The notes under the pieces are model-generated. The model saw only the letters and a program-made list of their open reading frames with translations, was not told where the DNA came from and made no database searches. Both the position numbers and the translations under genes were made by a program. DNA of 64,000 bases. It comes from Pseudarthrobacter polychromogenes. GTDB taxonomy: Bacteria; Actinomycetota; Actinomycetes; Actinomycetales; Micrococcaceae. Below are positions 1 to 8,706 of this stretch, one piece after another; position 1 is the first letter of the stretch; the number at the start of each line of letters is the position of its first letter. The stretch spans positions 114,377-178,376 of the forward strand of contig NZ_BMKU01000004.1 in assembly GCF_014644495.1 (NCBI RefSeq), written 5' to 3'.

Positions 1-10
1 TCAGTTGGGC

Positions 11-847
11 TCAGCCGGCGTAGAAGTCAGCCAGTTCCTTGATCAGCTTGTCCGGGGCCTTGATGACGCCGTCGTGGCCGTAGCCGGGGAGGATGGTGTA
101 GCTGGAGCCGGAGAGCACGTCGTGGATCTGGCCGCAGGCAATACCGAAGTACGCCGGGCTCTTCTCGCCCACCACAATCAGTGTCTCCAGCGGCAGCGCC
201 AGGAACGGCTCGGCAGGCATGTCCGCGGCGATGATCGCCTTGATCTCCCGGACGCCGGTGCGCATCATCTCCCGCTGCTGCTTGCCCTCCGAGGTGCCGG
301 CGGTCAGCTTGTTGGCCAGGGTCAGCATGGAGAGCGGCATGCGGGACGAAAACGCGCCGCCGGCCTCAAGACCGCGCTGCAGCACGGCCAGGGCGCGGTC
401 GTCGTCGCCGGCAGCGGCGGCACGCTCGTACTCCGCCGTCCAGTCCGCCTTGACGCTGTGGTTCACGGAGACGGCGGGATCGTACACGGCCAGCCGTTCA
501 ACGGGCAGCGTCCGGGCCGCATGCAGCGCAACGGCACCGCCGAAGCTGTGGCCGAACACGTCCGTGCTGGATGTATGTTTCATGACCGTCTGCAGATCGC
601 GGATGTCCACGTCCAGCGTGTAATCCTCGGGCTGGGGCGACGACGAACCGCGGCCGCGCCTGTTGAACGTGTGCACCGGCCGGCCCAGCGCCGCGCTGAG
701 CTTCTGCGCGAACCTGGTGTAATCCGCAGCGGTGACCATGGAAGGCGGGACAATAACAACGCCCGAACCGGCGGAAGCGAGTTCGGCACCCGTGGAGAAG
801 AGCTCCAGCGTGCCGCCGTCGGGGGTCCTGATGTTCTCACGCGTCAT
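11..847 (-). CDS. alpha/beta hydrolase (paralogue 1)
   Basis: A 278-residue cytoplasmic protein of the alpha/beta-hydrolase fold; the substrate cannot be told from sequence. The nucleophile elbow GHSFGG puts the catalytic serine near residue 101, and a C-terminal GYGHDG gives the likely catalytic histidine near 258. FNRRGRGSSS (about 61-70) and VYDPAV (about 121-126) also occur in nearly the same form in the hydrolase at 10670-11527, so the two are paralogues. It starts with ATG at 847 and is followed upstream by the TetR gene on the same strand, 75 bases away, so the two might be co-transcribed. No signal peptide is visible. It could be an esterase, a lactonase or a non-catalytic fold member; only the fold call is firm. 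Confidence 0.85.
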   Translation of the reverse strand: MTRENIRTPDGGTLELFSTGAELASAGSGVVIVPPSMVTAADYTRFAQKLSAALGRPVHTFNRRGRGSSSPQPEDYTLDVDIRDLQTVMKHTSSTDVFGHSFGGAVALHAARTLPVERLAVYDPAVSVNHSVKADWTAEYERAAAAGDDDRALAVLQRGLEAGGAFSSRMPLSMLTLANKLTAGTSEGKQQREMMRTGVREIKAIIAADMPAEPFLALPLETLIVVGEKSPAYFGIACGQIHDVLSGSSYTILPGYGHDGVIKAPDKLIKELADFYAG

Positions 848-922
848 GTTCCGAGCCTAGCTGAGCAACCTGATTGCAGGCACCACGCTGCGCCGGGAAA
901 CAGCGGCCGCAGCCGGCGGCGG

Positions 923-1594
923 TCAGCCGAGGCGTGCGATGAGCGCCGCGCCCTGTTCCCGGATGGCGGGCAGTTCAGCGGCCAGTCCGCACAGGATGAG
1001 TCCTGCGTCCGCAGCCTGCAGCGCCGATTCGGGGGTTGCCATGCCGTCCGCGCGCAGGTTGATCAGCGATTCCACCAGGCGGAACGCCAGGTCTCCCGGG
1101 CTGGACTGCCAGCTGGCCGCTGTGCCGGCGGGGGACAGGGCCGCGCCCAGCTCCCGGTACAGGTTGCGCAGTTCCTGCCTGTCGGCCAGAAACCTGGCGA
1201 AACGGCCGCTGCGAGCTTCCGGCAGGTGGTAGAGGATTCCAAGGTTCCAGCGGGCGCTGCACAGTTGAGTTCCGTCGTAGAGCGCGACGGCGTGTAGCCG
1301 GCTTCCTGCCTCCCCTTCGGCTGGGGGCAGGGCGGCCACCGCCCGGGCAAACTCCAGCCCTGCCAGGACGGTGCCCTCCAGCAGGTCCCCGAGGATGTCG
1401 TCCTTGGTCTTGAAGTGGTGGTACAGCGAGGACTGCCTGACCCCCACCGCATCCGCAATGGACCGGGTGGACGTGGTGGCGAACCCCTGCGTGGTGAACA
1501 GCTCGGCGGCTGCGTCCAGGATTTCGTCCCGTGCTGTGGCCCCTGGCCTGGAGGGTTCTTGGCTGCGAGGTCGTCCCGGTCCGGCTGAAGTCAC
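923..1594 (-). CDS. TetR/AcrR family transcriptional regulator
   Basis: A 223-residue DNA-binding regulator. The N-terminal TetR helix-turn-helix spans about residues 18-65, with the typical ILDAAAELF helix, TRSIADAVGV recognition segment and SLYHHFKTKDDIL. The rest is the variable ligand-binding and dimerisation domain. I chose the GTG at 1594, which reads MTSAGPGRPRS; the frame stays open upstream but those residues do not look coding. It is divergent from the permease/carboxylase operon starting at 1832, the usual arrangement for a local repressor, so control of that operon is a reasonable inference. The effector is unknown; guanidine, urea or a pathway intermediate would fit. I could not pick out a clear short palindromic operator in the 237-base divergent region. 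Confidence 0.85.
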   Translation of the reverse strand: MTSAGPGRPRSQEPSRPGATARDEILDAAAELFTTQGFATTSTRSIADAVGVRQSSLYHHFKTKDDILGDLLEGTVLAGLEFARAVAALPPAEGEAGSRLHAVALYDGTQLCSARWNLGILYHLPEARSGRFARFLADRQELRNLYRELGAALSPAGTAASWQSSPGDLAFRLVESLINLRADGMATPESALQAADAGLILCGLAAELPAIREQGAALIARLG

Positions 1595-1751
1595 CGCATC
1601 ATTCTTGCATTCTCTCGCCACGGATGCGGCGCCCAGTCCCGCGCCCGGATCCGCGGTGAGGGAACGGAAATACTGCCGAAACAAGATGTCTATCCGCCTT
1701 TTACAGAGGTGAAACTCCCCGGGGACATCCCGCTGGAAAACTATCAAGTGA

Positions 1752-1791
1752 CCGGTATTCCGCAGCTTTCGGCCGAGTGCTGCGGTACCGG
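1752..1791 (+). promoter_or_regulatory. strong hairpin in the 5' leader of the permease/carboxylase operon
   Basis: CCGGTATTCCGCAGC (1752-1766) faces GCTGCGGTACCGG (1779-1791). They form 13 pairs with only a TT bulge at 1758-1759, around a 12-base loop that itself holds the palindrome CGGCCG. The hairpin lies 41-80 bases before the ATG at 1832 and inside the divergent region with the TetR gene. No U-tract follows, so it is not an ordinary terminator. It could be a leader regulatory RNA or a DNA-level regulator site. I did not recognise the guanidine-I (ykkC) riboswitch signature here. Confidence 0.6.
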
Positions 1792-1831
1792 CGGCCCCCG
1801 CCACGCATTCCAGCCCCCCCCGGAGAATCTG

Positions 1832-3334
1832 ATGACCTCAACCGTTCTTCCCACCGTCCATGCGGACGATGCGGACCTGACGTCCCTGGGCTACCAGCCC
1901 ACCCTCCACCGCAAACTCGGCCGCTACGCCTCCTTCGCGGCCGGCTTTTCCTTCGTGTCCATCCTGACCACCATTTTTCAGCTCTTCGCGTTCGGCTACT
2001 CGTTTGCCGGTCCGGCCTTCTTCTGGACGTGGCCGGTGGTCCTGGTGGGCCAGCTGCTGGTGGCCCTGAACTTCGCGGAGCTCGCTGCCCGCTACCCGCT
2101 GTCCGGAGCCGTGTACCAGTGGGCGCGCCGGGTGGGCGGGGAAGGCGTGGGCTGGTTCGCAGGCTGGTTCATGGCCATCGCCCAGGTTGTCACGGCCGCA
2201 GCCGCCGCCATCGCCCTCCAGGTGGTACTGCCCCAGCTCTGGGACGGCTTCCAGGTGGTGGGCGGCGATCCTGCTTTGAACACCGTCACCGGCGCTGCCA
2301 ACGCAGTGATCCTCGGAGCCGTCCTCCTGGTGGCCACCACCATCATCAACTCGCTCGGCGTCAAGCTCATGGCCCACGTGAACTCGGTTGGCGTCACCTG
2401 CGAGATCGTCGGCGTCGTCGCCGTGATCCTGGCCCTCATCAGCGCCGCCCAGCGCGGACCGGACGTGGTGGCGGACACCACCGTGCTTCAGACATCCGAC
2501 CTCGGCGCGGTGGGAGCCTTCCTGGTTTCGGGCCTGATGGCCGCTTACGTGATGGTGGGCTTCAACTCCGCCGGCGAACTTTCGGAAGAAACCAAGGACC
2601 CCCGCCGCACCGCCCCGCGCACCATCCTTTCCGCCCTGCTCATCTCGGGTATCGGCGGGGCGCTCATGATCATCACGGCCCTGATGGCAGCGCCGAGCCT
2701 CGACGACGGCCGGCTCGCCACCGAGGGCCTGCCCTACGTCCTCACCGCCGTCCTGGGCACCTTCTGGGGCAAGGTCCTGCTGGTGGATGTTGCCATCGCC
2801 ATCTTCGTCTGCACCCTTGCCATCCAGACCGCCGGTTCCCGCCTGGTGTTCTCCATGGCACGGGACGGCAAGCTCCCCGCGTCCGCCCTGCTCTCCACGG
2901 TCCACCCCACCCGCGGCACCCCCATGTGGCCGTCGATCGTCATCGGCGCCCTGGCCGTGGGCGTCCTCGCCATCAACGTGGGCAACGCGGCACTGTTCAC
3001 CACCCTCTGCAGCGTCTGCATCGTGATGGTCTACCTGGCCTACCTCCTGGTCACCGTGCCGCAGCTCATCAACCGACTTCGCGGCGACTGGGACCGGGTG
3101 GGGCAGACCCTGCCGGCCGGCCTCTTCTCCCTGGGCCGCTGGGGCCTCCCCGTCAACATCCTCGCCGTCCTCTACGGTGCCGTAATGGTGGTCAACCTCG
3201 CCTGGCCGCGGCCCGAGGTCTACGACCCCTCCGGTGAAAACGGGATCCTCCTCTACTCGGCACCGCTGATGGTCACCGTGGTCCTGCTCCTGGGCATCTG
3301 GGTGCGGCGCCGGAACCTCGCGGCCAACACCTGA
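1832..3334 (+). CDS. APC-family amino acid/amine permease, candidate guanidine or urea importer
   Basis: A 500-residue integral membrane protein with about twelve hydrophobic segments, of the amino acid-polyamine-organocation superfamily (amino acid permease type). The N-terminal LGYQPTLHRKLGRYASFAAG and the conserved segment GFNSAGELSEETKDPRRTAPR (split here by my reading into GFNSAGELSEE and TKDPRRTAPR) are typical of this group. The start is the ATG at 1832, 4 bases after a GGAGAAT ribosome site; an upstream in-frame start would add 41 residues of unlikely sequence that overlap the leader hairpin. It is the first gene of an operon with two DUF1989 genes, a biotin carboxylase and allophanate hydrolase, so it most likely imports the nitrogen compound they degrade. 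Which compound is inference only. Confidence 0.88.
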   Translation: MTSTVLPTVHADDADLTSLGYQPTLHRKLGRYASFAAGFSFVSILTTIFQLFAFGYSFAGPAFFWTWPVVLVGQLLVALNFAELAARYPLSGAVYQWARRVGGEGVGWFAGWFMAIAQVVTAAAAAIALQVVLPQLWDGFQVVGGDPALNTVTGAANAVILGAVLLVATTIINSLGVKLMAHVNSVGVTCEIVGVVAVILALISAAQRGPDVVADTTVLQTSDLGAVGAFLVSGLMAAYVMVGFNSAGELSEETKDPRRTAPRTILSALLISGIGGALMIITALMAAPSLDDGRLATEGLPYVLTAVLGTFWGKVLLVDVAIAIFVCTLAIQTAGSRLVFSMARDGKLPASALLSTVHPTRGTPMWPSIVIGALAVGVLAINVGNAALFTTLCSVCIVMVYLAYLLVTVPQLINRLRGDWDRVGQTLPAGLFSLGRWGLPVNILAVLYGAVMVVNLAWPRPEVYDPSGENGILLYSAPLMVTVVLLLGIWVRRRNLAANT

Positions 3335-3386
3335 GCCAGTCCCGACCCGTTCACACAGCCCTTCCCCGAACCAGCACAGGATCGAC

Positions 3387-4262
3387 ATGACACAAGTAAC
3401 CGAAAACCCGGCAACCGGAACCGCCACCACCGCAGGCGCCCGCGCGCACGCCAGGAAGCAGCATGGCAGGACCGTGGAAACCATGCGGTTCGTGCCCGCC
3501 GCCACGGCCCCGGCGCACCTGACGGAAGGACTGCCCGACGGCGCGTCCCCCACCTGGGCCGAATCCCTCGCCTTTGGCCGCTACACCACCATGTCCCTGG
3601 CCCGGGGCACCCGGATCAGGCTCACCGACACCAGCGGTGACGCCTGCGTCCACACCCTCCTTTACCGCGCCGGAGCCTTCCACGAGCGGCTCAACGTGGC
3701 GGACACCGTCAAGGTCCCCTGGCAGGCATACCCGGGCACGGGCCACCCGCTGCTCTCCGACGCCGGACGCCTGATGGCCACCATCGTGGCGGACACCTCC
3801 TCCCGGCACGACGCCCTGACCGGCGCCACCACCCTGGAAGGAAACACGGCCCGGTTTGGTGCCGGAACCGCCCACAGCGCATCCCCCGCCGCCCGCGAAC
3901 TGCTCACTCTTGGCGCACTCAAGAGCGGGCTGGGGCCCGCCGACGTGGCGCCGTCGTTGTCCTTCTTCAAGGGCATCAGCGTGGACCCTGCCGGCAGCAT
4001 CACCTTCACCGGAAGTGCCGGTCCGGGAGCCGACGTCGAACTCCTGCTCCAGATGGACGCAGTCCTGGTGGTGGCCAACACCGCGCACCCGCTGGACCCC
4101 CGCCCGGACTTCACCGGCACGGCAGTGGACATCGCCGCCTGGCACGCACCGCAGGACCTTGCGGCCCTGGAGGCGGGCACCCTCACCGGCGCCCTGCCCC
4201 CTGAACACCTGCAGGCACTGCAGAACACCGAACACGATCTCACCGCGAGGAACGCCCGATGA
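3387..4262 (+). CDS. DUF1989 protein, urea carboxylase-associated protein 1 / carboxyguanidine deiminase subunit candidate
   Basis: A 291-residue cytoplasmic protein of the DUF1989 family. Conserved segments include TDTSGDACVHTLLY (about 80-93) and the C-terminal VANTAHPLDPRPDFTGTAVD. In operons of this layout the two DUF1989 proteins were first named urea carboxylase-associated proteins 1 and 2. Published work on guanidine assimilation later identified such pairs as the carboxyguanidine deiminase subunits CgdA and CgdB. Deiminase activity here is inferred from family and context. The start is the ATG at 3387, 52 bases after the permease. Its stop overlaps the start of the next gene (ATGA at 4259-4262), which suggests translational coupling of two subunits. 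The first 25 residues are low-complexity and may be disordered. Confidence 0.85.
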   Translation: MTQVTENPATGTATTAGARAHARKQHGRTVETMRFVPAATAPAHLTEGLPDGASPTWAESLAFGRYTTMSLARGTRIRLTDTSGDACVHTLLYRAGAFHERLNVADTVKVPWQAYPGTGHPLLSDAGRLMATIVADTSSRHDALTGATTLEGNTARFGAGTAHSASPAARELLTLGALKSGLGPADVAPSLSFFKGISVDPAGSITFTGSAGPGADVELLLQMDAVLVVANTAHPLDPRPDFTGTAVDIAAWHAPQDLAALEAGTLTGALPPEHLQALQNTEHDLTARNAR

Positions 4263-4936
4263 ACACTGCCACCTACGCCACTCCCGCCGCCGATGCCCGT
4301 GAAGCAGCCCTTGCCGCCGGAGACGTTGTCCTTGACGAATACGTCGAGGCACGCGGCCCCTGGTCCGCCGTCGTGGCAGCCGGCGACGTGCTGACCATCG
4401 TTGACCTGGAAGGCAACCAGGCCGTGGACTGCCTGCTCTATGCAGCAGGGGACACCACCGTGCGCTACTCGGCCGCCGTCACCATCGCACGGCAGCACTC
4501 GATCGTCCTCACCACGGGGTCGGTCCTGCGCGCGGAAACCGGCGCGCCGCTCATGACCGTGGTGGCAGACGAGGTGGGCGTGCACGACACCATCGGCGGC
4601 GCCTGCTCGCAGGAGTCCAATACCCTCCGCTACGGCCAGCACACCCGGGAACAGCACGCCTGCGTGGAGAACTTCCTGATCGAGGGCTCACGCTGGGGCC
4701 TCGGGAAGCGGGACCTGGTGTCCAACATCAACTGGTTCATGAACGTCCCCGTGGACCCGGACGGCGCCCTGGGCATTGTGGACGGCCTTTCCGCTCCCGG
4801 GAAGCGCGTGGCGCTCAGGGCGGAGGTGGACACCCTGGTCCTGGTGTCCAACTGCCCGCAGATCCACAACCCGTGCAACGGCTTCAACCCCACCCCTGTC
4901 CGCATGATCGTCACCCGGCCGGAGGCTGCACTGTGA
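4259..4936 (+). CDS. DUF1989 protein, urea carboxylase-associated protein 2 / carboxyguanidine deiminase subunit candidate
   Basis: A 225-residue DUF1989 protein related to its upstream neighbour: GNQAVDCLLY here matches GDACVHTLLY there. It also has GGACSQESNTLRYG and NCPQIHNPCNGFNPTPVR, with cysteines and histidines suited to metal binding or catalysis. It is expected to form a heteromer with the 3387-4262 product and to convert carboxyguanidine to allophanate if the pathway is guanidine use. The gene overlaps the preceding stop by four bases and its own stop overlaps the GTG of the carboxylase (4933-4936), so the three are tightly coupled. The family call is firm; the reaction is inferred from the published family role and the gene order. 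Confidence 0.85.
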   Translation: MNTATYATPAADAREAALAAGDVVLDEYVEARGPWSAVVAAGDVLTIVDLEGNQAVDCLLYAAGDTTVRYSAAVTIARQHSIVLTTGSVLRAETGAPLMTVVADEVGVHDTIGGACSQESNTLRYGQHTREQHACVENFLIEGSRWGLGKRDLVSNINWFMNVPVDPDGALGIVDGLSAPGKRVALRAEVDTLVLVSNCPQIHNPCNGFNPTPVRMIVTRPEAAL

Positions 4937-7900
4937 GTACTTTCGACACCCTTTTAGTTGCCAACCGCGGCGAAATCGCCTGCCGCATCATCGAATCCGC
5001 CCGGAAGCTGGGACTGCGGACCGTTGCCGTCTTCTCCGAGGCGGACAGGGGAGCAAAGCACGTCCGGCTGGCCGACGAAGCCGTGCTCCTGGGACCCGCC
5101 CCGGCGAAGGAGTCCTACCTTCGCGTGGACGCCCTGCTTGATGCGGCCAGGTCCACCGGGGCCGGTGCCATCCACCCCGGCTACGGATTCCTTTCCGAGG
5201 ACGCCGCGTTTGCCGAAGCCGTTGAGGCAGCCGGCCTGGTGTTCGTAGGGCCCACCGCCGAACAGCTGCGCATCTTCGGCACCAAGCACACGGCACGCGA
5301 CGCCGCCAAAGCCGCCGGAGTGCCCATGATCGCCGGATCCGGGCTGCTGGCAAACGTTGACGACGCCGTTGCTGCCGGTTCCGCTATCGGCTTCCCGCTC
5401 ATGCTCAAAGCCACCGGCGGCGGCGGGGGCATCGGCATGACGGTCTGCCGCGACGAAGCCGAACTCGCGGAAAGCTTCCCCCGCGTGGCCCGGCTGGCCG
5501 GGGCAAGCTTCGGCACCGCAGGCGTGTTCGCCGAGCGGTACGTCGAGAACGCCCGGCATATCGAGGTGCAGATTTTCGGCGACGGCGACGGCCGGGTGGT
5601 CAGCCTGGGGGACCGGGACTGCTCCCTCCAGCGCCGCCACCAGAAGGTCCTCGAAGAGGCGCCCGCCCCGGACCTGCCGGAGGGGCTGCGCGAAGAACTG
5701 CACCGCAGCTCCCGCGCGCTGTGCGCGTCCCTTAACTACCGTTCCGCCGGGACCGTGGAGTTCGTCTACGATTCCGCCCGCCGCGAAGCGTCCTTCCTTG
5801 AGGTCAACGCACGCCTCCAGGTGGAGCACCCCGTCACCGAGGCCGTCACCGGCGTGGACTTGGTGGAATGGATGCTCCGCCTGGCCCAGGGCGGCACTGA
5901 AGCGGAAGCGGTCCTGGCGGACCGGCCGGACAGCCTGCCCGTGTCCGGCCATGCCGTTGAGGCGCGCGTCTATGCCGAGGACCCGGCCCGCGGTTTCCAG
6001 CCCAGCGCCGGCACCGTGACCAACGCCGTCTACCCCGCCTCCGCCGATGTCCGCGTGGACGCCTGGGCGGAAACCGGCACCGAAGTTTCCACCAACTACG
6101 ATCCCCTCCTGGGCAAGATCATCACGTCCGGCCGGGACCGGGCCGAGGCCCTCGACCGGCTGGCCGCCGCGCTCGCCGGCACCCGGATCGACGGGATCGA
6201 GACCAACCTGGGGATGCTCCGCGCGGCCACCGGCCTGGACGTGGTCCGCAGCGTGCAGCACTCCACCAGCACGCTGGACAACGTCGGCGACCCCGAACCC
6301 CGCATCACCGTGGGCCGCCCCGGCCTCCAGACCAGCGTCCAGGACTGGCCGGGCCGCACCGGCCTGTGGCAGATCGGCGTGCCGCCGAGCGGCCCCATGG
6401 ACGACCTGTCCTTCAGGCTCGGAAACACCGCGCTGGGCAACCCCGAAGGCGCCCCGGGCCTGGAGTTCACCATGACCGGGCCCTCCCTGACCTTCACGCA
6501 CGCCACCACGGTCTGCGTCACCGGCGCGGAAGTAACGGTCAGCGTGGACGGAAAAGAGGTGCCCGCGTGGACGCCGGTGACCGTCCCGGCAGGCGGAACG
6601 CTCGACGCCGGCACAGCCTCCGGCGCCGGGCTTCGCGGCTATATCCTGTTCCAGGGCGGCCTGGACATCCCGCAGTACCTGGGCAGCGCCTCCACCTTCA
6701 CCCTGGGCCAGTTCGGCGGCCATGCCGGGCGCGTCCTGCGCGCCGGCGACGTCCTCCGCACAGCAGCGCCTGCCGCTGGCGGCGGCAGCGAAAAAATGAC
6801 GGCGGCGGCAGTCCCCGTGGACAGCCGGCCCGCCCTGGCCTCGACCTGGGAGCTTGCCGTGACGGAGGGGCCGCACGGTGCCCCCGAGTTTTTCCGGCGC
6901 GAGGATATCGACGAGCTCTACGCGTCCGAGTACGAGGTCCACTTCAACTCCGCCCGCACCGGTGTGCGGCTCATCGGCCCCAAGCCGCGCTGGGCACGCA
7001 CCGACGGCGGCGAGGCTGGACTGCACCCGTCCAACATCCACGACACTGCCTATTCAGTCGGCGCGCTGGACTTCACCGGTGACACGCCCATCCTGCTCGG
7101 ACCGGACGGTCCCAGCCTCGGCGGGTTCGTCTGCCCGGTCACCGTGGTGACGGCCGAGCGCTGGAAGCTGGGCCAGCTTCGGCCAGGCGACAAAGTCAGG
7201 TTCGTTCCCGTCAGTGTCAGCCAGGCGCCGTCGGCCAGTGACCTTGGCCCGGGCCGCCAGCTGGTCCTGCCCGGCGACGCCGGATGGTCCGGCAATTTCC
7301 CAACGAGCCTTCCAGCAGCCGCGCCTGCACCGGGCGCCGGCCGTCCCGAACGTACGGCGCGGGGAGACGGCGACGACGGCGTGCTGGGCCGGGTGCCGGA
7401 AGGCCCAGGAAGGCCTGCGGTCACCTACCGGCGGTCCGGCGATGACAACCTGCTGGTGGAATACGGGGAGATGGTCCTGGACCTCGGCCTCCGTGCCAGG
7501 GTGCACGCCCTGCACCAGCACATTGAGCAGCTCCGCGTGCCCGGGATCGTGGACCTGACCCCGGGAATCCGTTCCCTGCAGATCAAGGTGGACCCGTCGG
7601 TCCTCGCCACGAGGAAACTGCTGGGACTCGTCCAGGAGATCGAGGCAGCCCTGCCGGCGAGCTCGGAGCTCGTGGTTCCGAGCCGCACCGTCCGCCTGCC
7701 GCTGTCCTGGGACGACCCCGCCACCCGGGAAGCGATTGAACGCTACATGGCGGGCGTCCGGGACGACGCCCCCTGGTGCCCCTGGAACATCGAGTTCATC
7801 CGGCGGATCAACGGCCTGGAATCGGTCAACGACGTGTTCGACACCGTCTTCAACGCCGAATACCTGGTCCTCGGTCTGGGAGACGTGTACCTTGGTGCCC

Positions 7901-8706
7901 CCGTTGCAACCCCGCTGGATCCGCGCCACCGCCTGGTCACCACCAAGTACAACCCCGCCCGCACCTGGACACCCGAGAACGCGGTGGGCATTGGCGGCGC
8001 GTACATGTGCATCTACGGCATGGAGGGCCCGGGCGGCTACCAGTTCGTTGGCCGCACCACCCAGGTGTGGTCGCGCTACGCGGACTCCGCCCCGTTCGAA
8101 CCGGGTTCGCCGTGGCTCCTGCGCTTCTTCGACCGCATCTCCTGGTACCCGGTCAGCCCGGAGGAACTCCTGGACCTGCGGGCGGACATGGCCGCCGGGA
8201 GGGGCCGCGGCGTCGAGATCGAGGACGGCACCTTCTCGCTGGCCGAGCACGAGGTGTTCCTTGAGGAAAACCGCGAATCGATCACCGCCTTCCGGGACAA
8301 GCAGGGTGCGGCGTTCGCGGTGGAACGGCAGGCATGGGCCGACGCCGGCGAGTTCGACCGCGCGGAGGCTCTTGCCGCCGTCGTATCGCCGGTTGTGGAC
8401 GACGTGGCGGTCCCGGACGGCGGATCCCTCGTGGCCGCACCGTTTGCGGCGAGCGTCTGGAAGGTCGACGTCAAGGCCGGGGACCGGGTGGTGCAGGGCC
8501 AGCCGCTGGTGTCCCTCGAGGCGATGAAGATGGAAACCGTGCTGGAAGCGCCGTGCGACGGCGTGGTGGTGCGGGTCCTGCCAGCCGCGGGCTCGCAGGT
8601 TGTTGCGGGCGAGGCCGTTGTGGTCCTCGGCAGCGAGGACGCGGAAACACAGAACCCGGAAACGCAGGAAGTGGAAGCCCCCGAACTGGAAGAGGCAACA
8701 GTATGA
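4933..8706 (+). CDS. biotin-dependent urea/guanidine carboxylase
   Basis: A 1257-residue cytoplasmic multidomain enzyme that carboxylates urea or guanidine using ATP, bicarbonate and covalently bound biotin. The biotin carboxylase part fills about residues 1-450 (LLVANRGEIACRI at the start, then the glycine-rich KATGGGGGIG loop and EVNARLQVEHPVTE). The carboxyltransferase part follows, made of the KipA/KipI-like AHS2 and AHS1 domains (GLQTSVQDWPGRTGLW; then RIHALHQ-type and PGFVY-like regions), to about 1150. The biotinyl domain ends the protein, with EAMKMET and the biotinylated lysine near 1199, plus a short acidic tail. The start is the GTG at 4933, overlapping the previous stop; an upstream in-frame start lies inside the preceding gene. 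Flanking DUF1989 genes favour guanidine as substrate, but the sequence alone does not settle it. Confidence 0.92.
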   Translation: MSTFDTLLVANRGEIACRIIESARKLGLRTVAVFSEADRGAKHVRLADEAVLLGPAPAKESYLRVDALLDAARSTGAGAIHPGYGFLSEDAAFAEAVEAAGLVFVGPTAEQLRIFGTKHTARDAAKAAGVPMIAGSGLLANVDDAVAAGSAIGFPLMLKATGGGGGIGMTVCRDEAELAESFPRVARLAGASFGTAGVFAERYVENARHIEVQIFGDGDGRVVSLGDRDCSLQRRHQKVLEEAPAPDLPEGLREELHRSSRALCASLNYRSAGTVEFVYDSARREASFLEVNARLQVEHPVTEAVTGVDLVEWMLRLAQGGTEAEAVLADRPDSLPVSGHAVEARVYAEDPARGFQPSAGTVTNAVYPASADVRVDAWAETGTEVSTNYDPLLGKIITSGRDRAEALDRLAAALAGTRIDGIETNLGMLRAATGLDVVRSVQHSTSTLDNVGDPEPRITVGRPGLQTSVQDWPGRTGLWQIGVPPSGPMDDLSFRLGNTALGNPEGAPGLEFTMTGPSLTFTHATTVCVTGAEVTVSVDGKEVPAWTPVTVPAGGTLDAGTASGAGLRGYILFQGGLDIPQYLGSASTFTLGQFGGHAGRVLRAGDVLRTAAPAAGGGSEKMTAAAVPVDSRPALASTWELAVTEGPHGAPEFFRREDIDELYASEYEVHFNSARTGVRLIGPKPRWARTDGGEAGLHPSNIHDTAYSVGALDFTGDTPILLGPDGPSLGGFVCPVTVVTAERWKLGQLRPGDKVRFVPVSVSQAPSASDLGPGRQLVLPGDAGWSGNFPTSLPAAAPAPGAGRPERTARGDGDDGVLGRVPEGPGRPAVTYRRSGDDNLLVEYGEMVLDLGLRARVHALHQHIEQLRVPGIVDLTPGIRSLQIKVDPSVLATRKLLGLVQEIEAALPASSELVVPSRTVRLPLSWDDPATREAIERYMAGVRDDAPWCPWNIEFIRRINGLESVNDVFDTVFNAEYLVLGLGDVYLGAPVATPLDPRHRLVTTKYNPARTWTPENAVGIGGAYMCIYGMEGPGGYQFVGRTTQVWSRYADSAPFEPGSPWLLRFFDRISWYPVSPEELLDLRADMAAGRGRGVEIEDGTFSLAEHEVFLEENRESITAFRDKQGAAFAVERQAWADAGEFDRAEALAAVVSPVVDDVAVPDGGSLVAAPFAASVWKVDVKAGDRVVQGQPLVSLEAMKMETVLEAPCDGVVVRVLPAAGSQVVAGEAVVVLGSEDAETQNPETQEVEAPELEEATV

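Noticed and set aside
1595..1831. guanidine-I (ykkC) riboswitch
   Set aside because: I looked for its conserved segments because of the operon's content and found none; only the unrelated hairpin at 1752-1791 is present.
1838..3553. 571-residue open frame on the minus strand
   Set aside because: It is antisense to the permease, with low-complexity Gly/Asp/His-rich sequence, a typical by-product of GC-rich third positions.
4954..7041. 695-residue open frame on the minus strand
   Set aside because: Antisense shadow of the carboxylase gene; no domain and no ribosome site.
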